From UBA5189 sp040389445 (GTDB taxonomy: Bacteria > Chloroflexota > Limnocylindria > Limnocylindrales > CSP1-4): DNA of 64,000 nt. Both the position numbers and the translations under genes were made by a program. This document shows, piece by piece, positions 35,617-44,901 of this stretch (the first letter of the stretch is position 1; each line of letters starts with the position of its first letter). The stretch spans positions 62,001 through 126,000 of the forward strand of contig JAZJZX010000002.1 of the NCBI GenBank assembly GCA_040389445.1, in the 5' to 3' direction. The notes beneath the pieces were generated by a model. The model searched no databases and was not told the origin of the DNA. It worked only from the letters and a program-made list of their open reading frames with translations.

Positions 35617-36545
35617 CGATGACGACGGGCGCATTCGTCCGCTCGGGCAAGGTCCGCGATCTGTACGCCGTCGGTGCCCACGCCCTGCTGCTCGTGGCCT
35701 CGGATCGGCTGTCCGCCTTCGATGTCGTCCTGCCCACCACGATCCCGGACAAGGGCCGTGTCCTCACCGGTCTGTCGCGCTACTGGTTCGATCTCACCTC
35801 GGATATCGTCGCCAACCACGTGATCTCGACCGATCCGGCCGATGTACCCGCGGGCACGGTCGATTCGACCGTCGCGGCCGATCTCCGCGGTCGCATGCTG
35901 CTCGGTCGGCGGGCCGAGGTCCTCCCCGTCGAGGTCGTCATCCGGGGCTACCTCGCGGGCTCCGGCTGGAGGGCCTACCGGGCCGACGGGGCCATCTGCG
36001 GCGTCCCGCTTCCCGAGGGGTTGCGCGAAGGCGATCGGCTGCCGGTCCCGATCCTCACCCCGGCGACGAAGGCGGCGCTGGGCGAGCACGACGAGAACAT
36101 CGATTTCGGCGCCATGGTGCGGGCCCTGGCGCCGCTGGCCGGCGCCGGCGCGGGGCACCTGGCCGAGCGCGTTCGTGACGTTGCCCTCGCCCTCTATGCT
36201 CGAGCAGCGTCACGTTGTGCGTCCGTGGGTCTGATCTTGGCCGACACCAAGTTCGAGTTCGGCCTCGTCGGAACGGAGCTCGTCCTGGTGGACGAGGTCC
36301 TCACGCCGGATTCGTCGCGCTTCTGGGATGCGTCCACCCATGCGCCGGGTGGTGCGCAGGCGAGTTTCGACAAGCAGTTCGTTCGGGATTGGCTGGAGCG
36401 CCTGCCGTGGGACAGGACCGCGCCCGGTCCCGAGCTGCCCCAGGATGTGGTGGCCGGGACCAGGGCCCGGTACGTGTCAGCCTATGAGCGCATCACCGGG
36501 GCCAGTTTTGCCCGGTACCTGGAGGAGGACGTGATCGGCCGATGA
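35613..36545 (+). CDS. purC: Phosphoribosylaminoimidazole-succinocarboxamide synthase (SAICAR synthase)
   Basis: A 310-residue ATP-dependent ligase that couples CAIR with aspartate. Motifs: VRSGKVRDLYAVG (nucleotide loop), LLLVASDRLSAFDVVLPT, IPDKGRVLTGLSRYWF, the substrate-binding VEVVIRGYLAGSGWRAY, and LILADTKFEFGLVGTEL followed by DEVLTPDSSRFWDAS. It starts at GTG overlapping purB (GTGA); an ATG two codons later is an alternative start. It is followed by purS with a 4-nt overlap. It has the length of the larger bacterial/eukaryote-like PurC (about 300 residues) rather than the 240-residue form. Confidence 0.96.
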   Translation: MTMTTGAFVRSGKVRDLYAVGAHALLLVASDRLSAFDVVLPTTIPDKGRVLTGLSRYWFDLTSDIVANHVISTDPADVPAGTVDSTVAADLRGRMLLGRRAEVLPVEVVIRGYLAGSGWRAYRADGAICGVPLPEGLREGDRLPVPILTPATKAALGEHDENIDFGAMVRALAPLAGAGAGHLAERVRDVALALYARAASRCASVGLILADTKFEFGLVGTELVLVDEVLTPDSSRFWDASTHAPGGAQASFDKQFVRDWLERLPWDRTAPGPELPQDVVAGTRARYVSAYERITGASFARYLEEDVIGR

Positions 36546-36832
36546 GTACTTCCTATCGGTTCGCCGTGAACGTCACGCCCAAGCCGGGCATCCTCGACCC
36601 GCAGGGTCGAGCGGTCGAGGCGAGCCTCGGCCACCTCGCGATCGAGGGCGTCTCTGGCGTTCGTGTCGGACGCCGTGTGGAGCTCACGGTCGCTGCGGAC
36701 GACGAGGTCCTGGCACGAGCCACCGTGGAGCGGCTCGCGCGCGAGCTCCTGTCGAATCCGCTCATCGAGGCCTATGGGGTCGAGTTGCTCGAGGCGACCA
36801 GCTCCACGACATCCGAGGGTCGGGGCGACTGA
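36542..36832 (+). CDS. purS: Phosphoribosylformylglycinamidine synthase subunit PurS
   Basis: A 96-residue subunit of the three-part FGAM synthase. It bridges PurQ and PurL in a 2:1:1 assembly and helps form the ammonia tunnel. The family core is readable: RFAVNVTPKPGILDPQGRAV, LGHLAIEGVSGVRVGRRVEL, and the final helix with LARELLSNPLIEAYGVE. It lies exactly in the usual purS-purQ-purL order, overlapping purC by 4 nt and purQ by 1 nt. Confidence 0.96.
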   Translation: MSTSYRFAVNVTPKPGILDPQGRAVEASLGHLAIEGVSGVRVGRRVELTVAADDEVLARATVERLARELLSNPLIEAYGVELLEATSSTTSEGRGD

Positions 36833-37578
36833 TGGACGTCCGGATCGGGGTCGTCGTCTTCCCGGGCTCGAACTGCGACCGCGACACGACCCACGCCATC
36901 GAGCTGGCGGGTGCCGAGCCGGTGGAGCTGTGGCACGAGCAGACCTCCCTCGATGGTGTGGCGGGGATCATCCTTCCGGGCGGATTTGCCTACGGCGACT
37001 ACCTGCGCGCGGGTGTTATCGCCCGGTTCAGTCCCGTCATGCGATCGGTCGCGGCCTTCGCCGCGGACGGCGGTCTCGTCCTGGGCATCTGCAACGGCTT
37101 CCAGGTACTCGCCGAGGCAGGACTCGTGCCCGGCGCCCTGCTGCGCAACCGCGGCCTGCGGTTCCTCGGCCGGGACATCCACATCGCAGTCGAACACACC
37201 GACACGCCGTTCACCCATCTCGCCGGACCACGGCGTCCGCTGCGCCTGCCGATTGCGCACGGCGAAGGCTCCTATTTCGCCGACCCGGGGATGCTGGAAG
37301 AACTCGAGGCGGAAGGGCAGGTCCTCTTCCGGTACGTGCGCGCCGACGGCACGGTCGCTCGCGAATCGGACGATCCCGCCAACCCGAACGGATCGCTGCG
37401 AGCGATCGCCGGCGTCCGCAATCGCGCAGGCAACGTGGCGGGACTCATGCCGCACCCGGAGCGTGCCTCGGAAGGACTGCTCGGATCGGACGACGGTTTC
37501 GGGCTCATCCGCTCGTTCGTCGAGAGCGCAGCGGCCTCGGCCAGGGTTGCCGAACCCGATGAGGTCCTCGCCCGATGA
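36832..37578 (+). CDS. purQ: Phosphoribosylformylglycinamidine synthase subunit PurQ (glutaminase)
   Basis: A 248-residue class I glutamine amidotransferase that supplies ammonia to PurL. It begins RIGVVVFPGSNCDRDTTHAI. The nucleophile elbow is GLVLGICNGFQVLAEAGLVPG with the catalytic Cys in GICNG. The catalytic His/Glu pair lies in NVAGLMPHPERASE near residues 205-212. The loop LPIAHGEGSYFAD completes the site. It starts at ATG overlapping the purS stop (TGATG) and couples to purL by ATGA. Confidence 0.97.
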   Translation: MDVRIGVVVFPGSNCDRDTTHAIELAGAEPVELWHEQTSLDGVAGIILPGGFAYGDYLRAGVIARFSPVMRSVAAFAADGGLVLGICNGFQVLAEAGLVPGALLRNRGLRFLGRDIHIAVEHTDTPFTHLAGPRRPLRLPIAHGEGSYFADPGMLEELEAEGQVLFRYVRADGTVARESDDPANPNGSLRAIAGVRNRAGNVAGLMPHPERASEGLLGSDDGFGLIRSFVESAAASARVAEPDEVLAR

Positions 37579-39953
37579 CCCTGGCGAGCCCGTCCGAGGC
37601 TGCCCGGCCGTCCGTTCCGCTGCATCGCGTCCTGGGGCTGACCGACGGTGAGCTGGACGGCATACGCGCGCGGCTCGGACGTGACCCGAACGACGTGGAA
37701 CTGGCGATGTTCAGCGTCATGTGGAGCGAGCACTGCTCCTACAAGAGCTCGAAGCCGCTGCTGCGGACCCTGCCGACGGCCGGCGAAGGCGTGGTCGCGG
37801 GTCCCGGCGAGAACGCCGGGGTCATCTCGATCGGTGACGGCCTCGCGGTGGCGTTCAAGATCGAATCGCACAACCACCCAAGCGCCGTGGAGCCGTATCA
37901 GGGTGCTGCAACGGGCGTCGGCGGCATCCTTCGGGACATCTTCACGATGGGCGCCCGGCCGATCGCGGTGCTCGACGCCCTGCGCTTCGGCGATCCCCAA
38001 GATGCCCGCACGCGCCACCTGGTGGACGGCATCGTCCGTGGGGTCGGCGGCTACGGGAACTGCGTCGGGGTGCCGACGGTCGGCGGCGAGCTGGTCTTCG
38101 ATCCCTCGTACGGCGGCAACCCCCTCGTGAACGTCATGGCCATCGGAATCCTGGAGGAACGTCTCCTCACCCTGGCCCACGCTCCGGGCCCCGGGAACCT
38201 CGTGGTGCTGTTCGGCAGTGCCACCGGCCGCGACGGCATCGGCGGAGCCTCGGTGCTGGCATCGGCCACCTTCACCCACGATGATCCGTCGAAGCGCCCT
38301 TCCGTGCAGGTCGGCGATCCGTTCGCGGAGAAGCTGCTGATCGAGGCGTCCCTCGAACTCATCGAGGGCGGGCTCGTGGAGGGGCTCCAGGATCTGGGTG
38401 CCGGTGGGGTCACCTGCGCGACGTCGGAGACCGCCGACCGCGCCGGGACCGGCATGATCGTCGACCTCGATGCCATCCCACGGCGGGAACCCGGCATGGA
38501 GCCCTTCGAGGTGCTCATCTCGGAGAGCCAGGAACGCATGCTGGCCGTCGTTCGGCCCGACCGCGAGTCTGACGTCCGTGCCATCTGTGCCCGGTGGGGC
38601 TTGCCCTGCGCCGTCATCGGGAGGGTGACCGCCGATCCGGACATCCGCATCGTCGTCGGCGGGCTGGCCCCGGATCCCGCGGCCGATGGAGGGCTGATTC
38701 CCGCGCCGGGATCGGTGGAGATCGCACGCGTACCGGCGAGTGCCCTGACGTCGAATGCCATCGTTCACGACCGGATCGCGGCACCGCCGCCGCGTCGTCG
38801 TCAGGCGCCGGCCCCCGGTACGCCGGATGATTCGTCGGACACGTTGCCGGAACGAGGGATGGATCCCGGAGCCGTGCTGGTCGCCCTCCTCGGAAGCCCG
38901 AACCTGGCATCGAGGCGCCCGGTCTTCGAGCAGTACGACAGCACCGTGCAGGTGAATACCGTGACCGGGCCGGGTCGGGGTGCCGCGGTGCTCCGGGTGA
39001 AGGGGACGGCCAAGGGTCTCGTCGCGAGCACGGACGCGAACGCCTCCGTTGGTGCCATCGATCCGTGGCTCGGCGCGGCACTGAGCGTCGCGGAGGCGAC
39101 CCGCAATGTCTCGATCACCGGTGCGCGCCCGCTCGGTGTGACCAACTGCCTCAATTTCGGCGATCCCACCCGTCCCGAGGCGTTCTGGCAACTCAGCGAG
39201 GCGGTCCGGGGCCTTGGTGATGCCTGCCGCGAACTGGCATTGCCGGTCACCGGCGGCAACGTCTCGCTGTACAACGAATCGCCGTCCGGGGCCATCCTGC
39301 CGACGCCGGAGATCGGCGTCGTCGGTCTGCTGGAGGACGTCAGCGCGGCCGTTGGCCCAGCGTTCGTGAGCGCCGACGACGCGATCCTGCTCCTCGGCGA
39401 GGCGACGCCGGGCATGGCCGGCAGCGAGTACGCCCGTATCGGGGGCCTCGCGGTCGAGGACGAGCCACCGACCATCGACCTCGCCGCCGAGCGACGCCTC
39501 CAGGCATGCGTTCGCGAGGCCATCCGCCGCGGCCTGGTTGCATCTGCCCAGGACGTGAGTGCGGGCGGACTGGCGGTCGCCCTTGCGGAATGCTCCATGT
39601 GGAGTGGGCTCGGGGCTCGCACGAGGATCGGCATCGCCCATTCGCCGGCGGTGGACCTGTTCGGCGAGAGCCCGACGCGCGTCGTCGTGACCACACGGCC
39701 TCGCCATGCGCCCGCGTTCGAGCTCCTCGCCCGCCAGCATGGGCTGCCGGTCGAGCGCATCGGCAGCGTCGGAGGCGATCGCCTGGTCCTTGAACTGATG
39801 GGCTCCGGGGCAACCGGCGCGGCCGAGGAACGCGGCTCCCGGGTTGCCGATCCGATCGATGTGCCGGTCGCGAACCTGGTGCACACCTGGGAGCACGGCC
39901 TCGCCCGCGCCCTCGGGTGGGATGCTCCGGCCTCTGCGCCCGAGGGCCGCTGA
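37575..39953 (+). CDS. purL: Phosphoribosylformylglycinamidine synthase subunit PurL
   Basis: A 792-residue small-type PurL, the ATP-dependent synthetase of FGAM formation that works with PurS and PurQ. Motifs: MFSVMWSEHCSYKSSKPLLR, FKIESHNHPSAVEPYQGAA (catalytic His), TGVGGILRDIFTMGARPIA, the second-half repeat GVTNCLNFGDPTRPEAFWQ and ELALPVTGGNVSLYNES. The two AIRS-like halves are arranged as usual. A proline-rich linker (RRRQAPAPGTPDDSSDT) separates them and makes the protein slightly long. A 947-codon open frame on the opposite strand is a compositional shadow. Confidence 0.97.
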   Translation: MTLASPSEAARPSVPLHRVLGLTDGELDGIRARLGRDPNDVELAMFSVMWSEHCSYKSSKPLLRTLPTAGEGVVAGPGENAGVISIGDGLAVAFKIESHNHPSAVEPYQGAATGVGGILRDIFTMGARPIAVLDALRFGDPQDARTRHLVDGIVRGVGGYGNCVGVPTVGGELVFDPSYGGNPLVNVMAIGILEERLLTLAHAPGPGNLVVLFGSATGRDGIGGASVLASATFTHDDPSKRPSVQVGDPFAEKLLIEASLELIEGGLVEGLQDLGAGGVTCATSETADRAGTGMIVDLDAIPRREPGMEPFEVLISESQERMLAVVRPDRESDVRAICARWGLPCAVIGRVTADPDIRIVVGGLAPDPAADGGLIPAPGSVEIARVPASALTSNAIVHDRIAAPPPRRRQAPAPGTPDDSSDTLPERGMDPGAVLVALLGSPNLASRRPVFEQYDSTVQVNTVTGPGRGAAVLRVKGTAKGLVASTDANASVGAIDPWLGAALSVAEATRNVSITGARPLGVTNCLNFGDPTRPEAFWQLSEAVRGLGDACRELALPVTGGNVSLYNESPSGAILPTPEIGVVGLLEDVSAAVGPAFVSADDAILLLGEATPGMAGSEYARIGGLAVEDEPPTIDLAAERRLQACVREAIRRGLVASAQDVSAGGLAVALAECSMWSGLGARTRIGIAHSPAVDLFGESPTRVVVTTRPRHAPAFELLARQHGLPVERIGSVGGDRLVLELMGSGATGAAEERGSRVADPIDVPVANLVHTWEHGLARALGWDAPASAPEGR

Positions 39954-39954
39954 C

Positions 39955-41436
39955 GTGTGCGGGGTGTTCGGGGCGGCCATGCCGCGCGGCAGCGGCACCG
40001 ACGCCGCGCACGTTGCCGCACTCGGGCTCTTCTCGCTCCAGCATCGCGGGCAGGAGTCGGCCGGCCTCGCCGTCAGCGACGGCGCGGAACTGTTCCTGTA
40101 CAAGGATCTCGGCATGATCTCGTCCGTGCTGGACGAGCGGCGTCTCCCCTCCTTCCACGGCGATCTCGCAATTGCGCACTGCCGCTACTCGACGACCGGG
40201 TCGACGGTCTGGGAGAACGCTCAGCCCACCCTCCGTCTCGGCCCGCGGCGGGCGGTGGCGATCGGGCACAACGGCAACCTCGTCAACACGCGGGAACTCC
40301 TCGGCCAACTCCGCGGCGGGCGCGGTCGGCTACCGGCGACAACGGACACCGAACTCCTCACGGCACTCCTTGCAGATGAGCCCGGCGAGGACACGGTGGA
40401 GGCCCTGGTCTCGCTGCTCCCGCGCGTGCGCGGTGCGTATTCCCTCGTGATCCTCGACCGCGAGAAGATCATCGGCGTCCGCGATCCGTACGGGTTCCGG
40501 CCGTTGTGCATCGGGCGCATCCGGAATGTGTCCGCAGCCACCTCCGTCTCGGCTCCGGGAGGGTTGTGGGGCGACGAATCCCCGCCGGATGACCCCGGCG
40601 ACGCCTGGGTCCTGTCGTCGGAGACCACGGGCCTCGACATCGTGGGGGCCGAATTCGTGCGGGATGTCGAGCCGGGGGAGATCGTCGTCCTCGAATCCGG
40701 ACAGGAGCCCCGATCGGTCAGGTACGCCGTGGCGACCCCCGCCCTGTGCGTCTTCGAGCTCATCTACTTCGCCCGCCCGGATTCCTACCTCGAGGGCCGG
40801 AGCCTCTATGAGGCGCGTCGGCGCATGGGCATGGAATTGGCCACGGAGCATCCCGCCGATACCGACCTCGTGATGCCCGTCCCCGATACCGGCGGGCCGG
40901 CCGCCGCCGGGTATGCGGAAGCATCCGGGATTCCCTTCCGCGAGGGCCTCGTCCGGAATCGGTATACGGGCCGGACATTCATCCAGCCCTCGCAGACCCT
41001 CCGGCACCGTGGCGTGACGATGAAGCTGAACCCGCTTCGGGAGGTGGTCCGAGGCAAGCGTCTGACCGTCGTGGATGATTCGATCGTCCGCGGGACCACC
41101 ACGCAGCAGATCGTGGCACTGCTTCGCCGCGCGGGTGCGGCTGAAGTCCACGTCCGGATCAGCGCTCCGCCGATCTACCACCCGTGCTTCTACGGAATCG
41201 ACACCCAGGTCGAGACCGAGCTGATCGCCGCCACCAACAACGTCGATCAGATCCGCTCGTTCATCGACGCCGATTCGCTCGGCTACCTGTCGATCCGCGG
41301 CGTCCTCGCCGCGCTCGACCTGCCATACGACCGGTTCTGCTTCGCCTGTTTCGACGGTCGATACCCGGAACCCGTCCCGTACGACGTCGAGGCCCGCAAG
41401 TTCCTGCTCGAGGAGCCGGTACTCACGCATGGCTGA
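39955..41436 (+). CDS. purF: Amidophosphoribosyltransferase (glutamine PRPP amidotransferase)
   Basis: A 493-residue first committed enzyme of purine synthesis. The GTG at 39955 is fixed by the mechanism: the next codon is Cys, the N-terminal nucleophile (M-CGVFGAAMPRG), exposed after Met removal. The glutaminase half has LFSLQHRGQESAGLAVSDG and ALCVFELIYFARPDS at its end; the PRTase half has LTVVDDSIVRGTTTQQIV (PRPP loop). Cysteines expected for the iron-sulfur form are present, including RFCFACFDGRYPEPV near the C-terminus. A 30-residue insert (SVSAPGGLWGDESPPDDPGD region) lengthens the glutaminase half. Feedback by AMP/GMP is known for the family. It starts 1 nt after purL and overlaps purM by 8 nt. 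Confidence 0.97.
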   Translation: MCGVFGAAMPRGSGTDAAHVAALGLFSLQHRGQESAGLAVSDGAELFLYKDLGMISSVLDERRLPSFHGDLAIAHCRYSTTGSTVWENAQPTLRLGPRRAVAIGHNGNLVNTRELLGQLRGGRGRLPATTDTELLTALLADEPGEDTVEALVSLLPRVRGAYSLVILDREKIIGVRDPYGFRPLCIGRIRNVSAATSVSAPGGLWGDESPPDDPGDAWVLSSETTGLDIVGAEFVRDVEPGEIVVLESGQEPRSVRYAVATPALCVFELIYFARPDSYLEGRSLYEARRRMGMELATEHPADTDLVMPVPDTGGPAAAGYAEASGIPFREGLVRNRYTGRTFIQPSQTLRHRGVTMKLNPLREVVRGKRLTVVDDSIVRGTTTQQIVALLRRAGAAEVHVRISAPPIYHPCFYGIDTQVETELIAATNNVDQIRSFIDADSLGYLSIRGVLAALDLPYDRFCFACFDGRYPEPVPYDVEARKFLLEEPVLTHG

Positions 41437-42574
41437 TACCGGTACCAAAGGCGCGGCCCGGCGCGATGCGTACGCCCTCGCGGGAGTCGACGTCGCTGCC
41501 GGGGACGCTGCGGTCGAGCGGATGCGGGCGGCCGTCGAATCAACCCGCCGCCCCGAGGTGGTCGGGGGACTGGGTGGGTTCGGCGGTGCCGTGGCAATAC
41601 CCGCCGGCTACCGCGAACCCCTGATCGTCTCGTCAACGGACGGTGTCGGCACCAAGACTGCGCTCGCCAGCGCGCTCGGTCGGTGGGACACGATCGGGAT
41701 CGACCTCGTGGCGATGTGCGCGGACGATGTTGTCTGTTCGGGCGCCGAGCCCCTGGCGTTCCTGGACTATGTGGCCGTCGGCCGCGTGGATCCCGCGGCG
41801 GTCGCGGCCCTGGTCGCCGGTGTCGCGGAGGGCTGCCGTCAGGCCGGCTGTGCCCTGGTCGGCGGCGAAACGGCAGAGCATCCGGGCCTCATGGAGCCCG
41901 GAACGTTCGACCTCGCCGGCACCTGCATCGGGGTCGTCGAGCGGGTGGAGATGCTTGACGCGACGGCCGCGCGGCCGGGTGACGTGATCCTCGGGCTGCC
42001 GTCCTCGGGGTTGCATGCCAATGGGTACTCGCTCGTCCGTGCGCTTCTGGCGCAGTGGGAGATCCCGCTCGCTCGACCGTACCAGGAGCAGCTCGCCCTG
42101 ACCCTGGGGGACGCCGGCCGCGACGCCGCCCTGATGCGGGAACCCCAGCACCAGCTTGCGACGGTCGGCGAGGTGCTCATGACGCCGACACGGATCTACG
42201 CCCGTCGAATCCTCGCCTTGCGCGCCGCGCTCCGTGCCTCCGGCCACGACCTCCGCGGGGTCGCGCATGTCACCGGTGGTGGGCTGCCCGGCAACGTGCC
42301 GCGCGCGCTCCCGGAGGGCCTCGGCGCCCGGCTGCATCCGGCGACCTGGACGATGCCGTCGGTCATGCGGCTTTTCGCCGCGCTCGGCGGGATCACCGAT
42401 GCCGAGATCCGGGCCACGTTCAACGGCGGGATCGGGATGATCGTCGTGGTGGCGCCCGAGGATGTCGAACTGGCGATGCGCGAGCTTTCCGACGCGATCG
42501 TCATCGGCACCGTGGAATCGGCGGCCGCGCTCGGTGGTCGCTATGCCGAGGAACCGCCCGAGGCGGTCGCGTGA
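41429..42574 (+). CDS. purM: Phosphoribosylformylglycinamidine cyclo-ligase (AIR synthetase)
   Basis: A 381-residue ATP-dependent enzyme closing the imidazole ring. Motifs: DAYALAGVDVAAGDAAVERM, GGFGGAVAIPAGY, LIVSSTDGVGTKTALA, IGIDLVAMCADDVVCSGAEP with FLDYVAVGRVDP, LVGGETAEHPGLMEPG and LPSSGLHANGYSLVRA, then the C-terminal HVTGGGLPGNVPRALPEG. The family is usually about 345 residues; the extra length is an N-terminal tail and a segment after residue 210. The ATG overlaps the purF 3' end by 8 nt and the stop overlaps the purNH start as GTGA. Confidence 0.96.
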   Translation: MADTGTKGAARRDAYALAGVDVAAGDAAVERMRAAVESTRRPEVVGGLGGFGGAVAIPAGYREPLIVSSTDGVGTKTALASALGRWDTIGIDLVAMCADDVVCSGAEPLAFLDYVAVGRVDPAAVAALVAGVAEGCRQAGCALVGGETAEHPGLMEPGTFDLAGTCIGVVERVEMLDATAARPGDVILGLPSSGLHANGYSLVRALLAQWEIPLARPYQEQLALTLGDAGRDAALMREPQHQLATVGEVLMTPTRIYARRILALRAALRASGHDLRGVAHVTGGGLPGNVPRALPEGLGARLHPATWTMPSVMRLFAALGGITDAEIRATFNGGIGMIVVVAPEDVELAMRELSDAIVIGTVESAAALGGRYAEEPPEAVA

Positions 42575-44820
42575 CCGCTCTGTCCCTGCCGAGGCTCGCC
42601 ATCGGCGTCTCCGGAGCCGGGAGCAATCTGCGGGCGCTCGCGGCCGTGGCCGGTCGTGGAGCTCTCGGCGCCGACCTGGCGCTCGTGTTCGCCGATCGCC
42701 CGTGCCCGGCCCTCGACTGGGCGGAGGAGCAGGGGATCGACACGGCCCTGATCCCCGGTGGCGCGGACGATGTGGTTGCCGAGACGCTCATCGCCGCGCG
42801 GATCGACCTCGTCGCCCTCGCCGGCTACATGCGGATCGTCGGTCCCCTGACGATCGCCTCGGTCGGGGGGATCGTCCTCAACACCCACCCGTCCCTGCTC
42901 CCGGCATTCCCGGGCGGCCACGCGGTTCGGGACGCGCTGGCCCATGGCGTCGCGATCACCGGCTGTACGGTGCACTTCGTGGACGCCACCCTCGATGGTG
43001 GTCCGATCGTCGCCCAGGAGGCGGTCCCGATCCTGCCAGGGGATGACGAGGCCACCGTTCAGGATCGCATCCGGGCGGTCGAGCACCGGTTGCTCCCCCG
43101 ATGCGTCGCGCTGCTGGCGGCCGGAGCACTGTCCGCGCACGGTCGGGTCGTCGAGATCGACACGGCACGGGCGGTCGCCATGATGCCGCGGCCACGTCGC
43201 GCGTTGCTGTCCGTGAGCGACAAGACGGGTCTGGTCCACTTCGGACGCAGGCTCGTGGGTCTCGATTTCGAGCTCGTCTCGACCGGCGGCACCGCTCGGG
43301 CGCTGCGCAATGCCGGCCTGCCGGTCACCGATGTCGCCGCCGTCACGGGCTTTCCGGAGATGCTCGACGGCCGGGTCAAGACGCTCCATCCGCGCATCCA
43401 CGCCGGGATCCTCGCCGATCGACGGCTCGCGGCCCACCGCGAGGCCCTGGTTGCCGCTGCCATCGCGCCGTTCGAACTCGTGGTCGTCAACCTCTATCCG
43501 TTCGCGGCCGCGGCCGACCGGCCCGGGATCAGCCTCGACGCCCTGGTGGAGGAGATCGACATCGGCGGGCCATCGATGGTCCGGGCCGCGGCGAAGAACC
43601 ATGCAGGCGTGGGAGTCGTGACCTCACCGGATCGGTACGTCGAGGTCGTCGAGGCTCTTGAGGCGGGCCTCGGTGGGGAGCTGCCGGTCGGTCTCCGGGC
43701 CGCCCTTGCCGTCGAGGCATTCCGGCACACCGCCGCCTATGACGCCCGGATCGCAGCCGAGCTCCCGGGCCGGATGGTGGGGGCCGGCGTGGTGTTGCCC
43801 GATTGGCCGGGCATGCCGGGCGCGTCGGATCCGTACCCGCCGACGATCACCATCGGCCTCGAGAAGGTCGCGACGCTTCGCTACGGCGAGAACCCGCACC
43901 AGCCGGCGGCCCGCTACCGCCGCCCCGGCCCGGATTCCGAGCCCGGCCCGTTCGCGAGCGGTGAGCCGCCCCAGCAGGGCAAGGCCCTGTCCCACAACAA
44001 CGTGCTGGATGCCGCGGCGGCCGCCGCCGCCGCCCGCCAGCTTCGCGGCCCGGCCTGCGTGATCGTGAAGCACACCAATGCCTGTGGAGCCGCCGAGCGC
44101 CAGACGCTCCTGGAGGCCTGGGAGGCCGCCCTTGCCGGCGACCCGGTCTCGGCGTTCGGAGGGGTCGTCGCGCTGACGCGAGAGGTGGATCGGGCGGTCG
44201 CCGAACGGCTCGCCTCGATCTTCCTCGAGGTGATCGTCGCGCCCACGTTCGACGAGGGTGCCCTCGCCGTGCTCGCGGCGAAGCCGAACCTCCGCCTGCT
44301 CGTCGATCCCGACCTCGCGGGTGGCGTGCCTCCCGGCGTGCCGTCGCCCTGCGCCAGCCTGCGGACGGCCGGCGGCGCCGTCCTCGTGACGGCGCCCGAC
44401 GTCGTCCCGGACGATCCAGCGGCGTGGACGGTGGCAACGCGGCGTGCCCCCACGGATCGCGAGCATGCCGACCTCGATCTCGCCTGGCGCCTCGCCCGCG
44501 GGATCTCATCGAACGCCATCACGCTCGTGAAGGACGGTGTGCTGATCGGCATGGGTTCGGGCCAGGTGTCACGCGTGGACGCCGCGCGGCAGGCCGTCGA
44601 GAAGGCACGCCGGTTCGCCGGAGAGGAGGCCCTCCGGGGCGCCGCCTGTGGCTCGGATGCCTTCTTCCCGTTCCCCGATGCGGTCGAGGTCTGCCTCGAG
44701 GTCGGTGTGACCGCCTTTGCGCAGCCGGGAGGCTCGATGCGCGATGATGCCGTGATCGCCGCCGCGGATGTCGCTGGTGCTGCGATGCTCGTCACCGGGA
44801 CCCGCCACTTCCGCCACTGA
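42571..44820 (+). CDS. purNH: Fused PurN-PurH: GAR transformylase plus AICAR transformylase/IMP cyclohydrolase
   Basis: A single 749-codon frame from GTG 42571. Residues 1 to about 203 are PurN: VSGAGSNLRAL, LNTHPSLLPAFPG with catalytic N104 and H106, and LDGGPIVAQEAV with D142. From about 204 (two ATG codons at 43180-43185) PurH begins at once: ALLSVSDKTGLVHFGRRL, VSTGGTARALRNAGLPVTDV, VKTLHPRIHAGIL, then AICAR transformylase with LRYGENPHQPA, KHTNACGAAE, DPVSAFGGVVAL and the C-terminal QPGGSMRDDAVIAAAD. These cover formyl-THF steps 3 and 9 and final ring closure to IMP. There is no linker and no good ribosome site at 43180. Fusion is the simplest reading, although internal initiation is possible. 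A partial copy of its 3' end lies at 47736-48045. Confidence 0.93.
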   Translation: MTALSLPRLAIGVSGAGSNLRALAAVAGRGALGADLALVFADRPCPALDWAEEQGIDTALIPGGADDVVAETLIAARIDLVALAGYMRIVGPLTIASVGGIVLNTHPSLLPAFPGGHAVRDALAHGVAITGCTVHFVDATLDGGPIVAQEAVPILPGDDEATVQDRIRAVEHRLLPRCVALLAAGALSAHGRVVEIDTARAVAMMPRPRRALLSVSDKTGLVHFGRRLVGLDFELVSTGGTARALRNAGLPVTDVAAVTGFPEMLDGRVKTLHPRIHAGILADRRLAAHREALVAAAIAPFELVVVNLYPFAAAADRPGISLDALVEEIDIGGPSMVRAAAKNHAGVGVVTSPDRYVEVVEALEAGLGGELPVGLRAALAVEAFRHTAAYDARIAAELPGRMVGAGVVLPDWPGMPGASDPYPPTITIGLEKVATLRYGENPHQPAARYRRPGPDSEPGPFASGEPPQQGKALSHNNVLDAAAAAAAARQLRGPACVIVKHTNACGAAERQTLLEAWEAALAGDPVSAFGGVVALTREVDRAVAERLASIFLEVIVAPTFDEGALAVLAAKPNLRLLVDPDLAGGVPPGVPSPCASLRTAGGAVLVTAPDVVPDDPAAWTVATRRAPTDREHADLDLAWRLARGISSNAITLVKDGVLIGMGSGQVSRVDAARQAVEKARRFAGEEALRGAACGSDAFFPFPDAVEVCLEVGVTAFAQPGGSMRDDAVIAAADVAGAAMLVTGTRHFRH

Positions 44821-44821
44821 T

Positions 44822-44879
44822 CCCTGCGGCGCACCCGACCGAGGCCAGGCGCCCGACGGTCGGGCCGACGCACGCAGGG
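44822..44879 (+). terminator. Nested hairpin terminating the purine operon
   Basis: CCCTGCG (44822-44828) pairs with CGCAGGG (44873-44879), enclosing CCCGACCG (44834-44841) with CGGTCGGG (44857-44864). It lies 2 nt after the purNH stop and between convergent genes, so it may act in both directions. Confidence 0.5.
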
Positions 44880-44901
44880 TCGTCGTCGTGATGCCCGACC
44901 G

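Noticed and set aside
37272..40115. 947-codon open frame on the minus strand opposite purL/purQ
   Set aside because: Antisense to well-supported genes; composition is the mirror of GC-rich codon bias and no family motif is present.
43180..44820. Separate purH gene starting at ATG 43180
   Set aside because: No ribosome site and no stop codon before it; kept as an alternative to the fusion rather than a separate feature.
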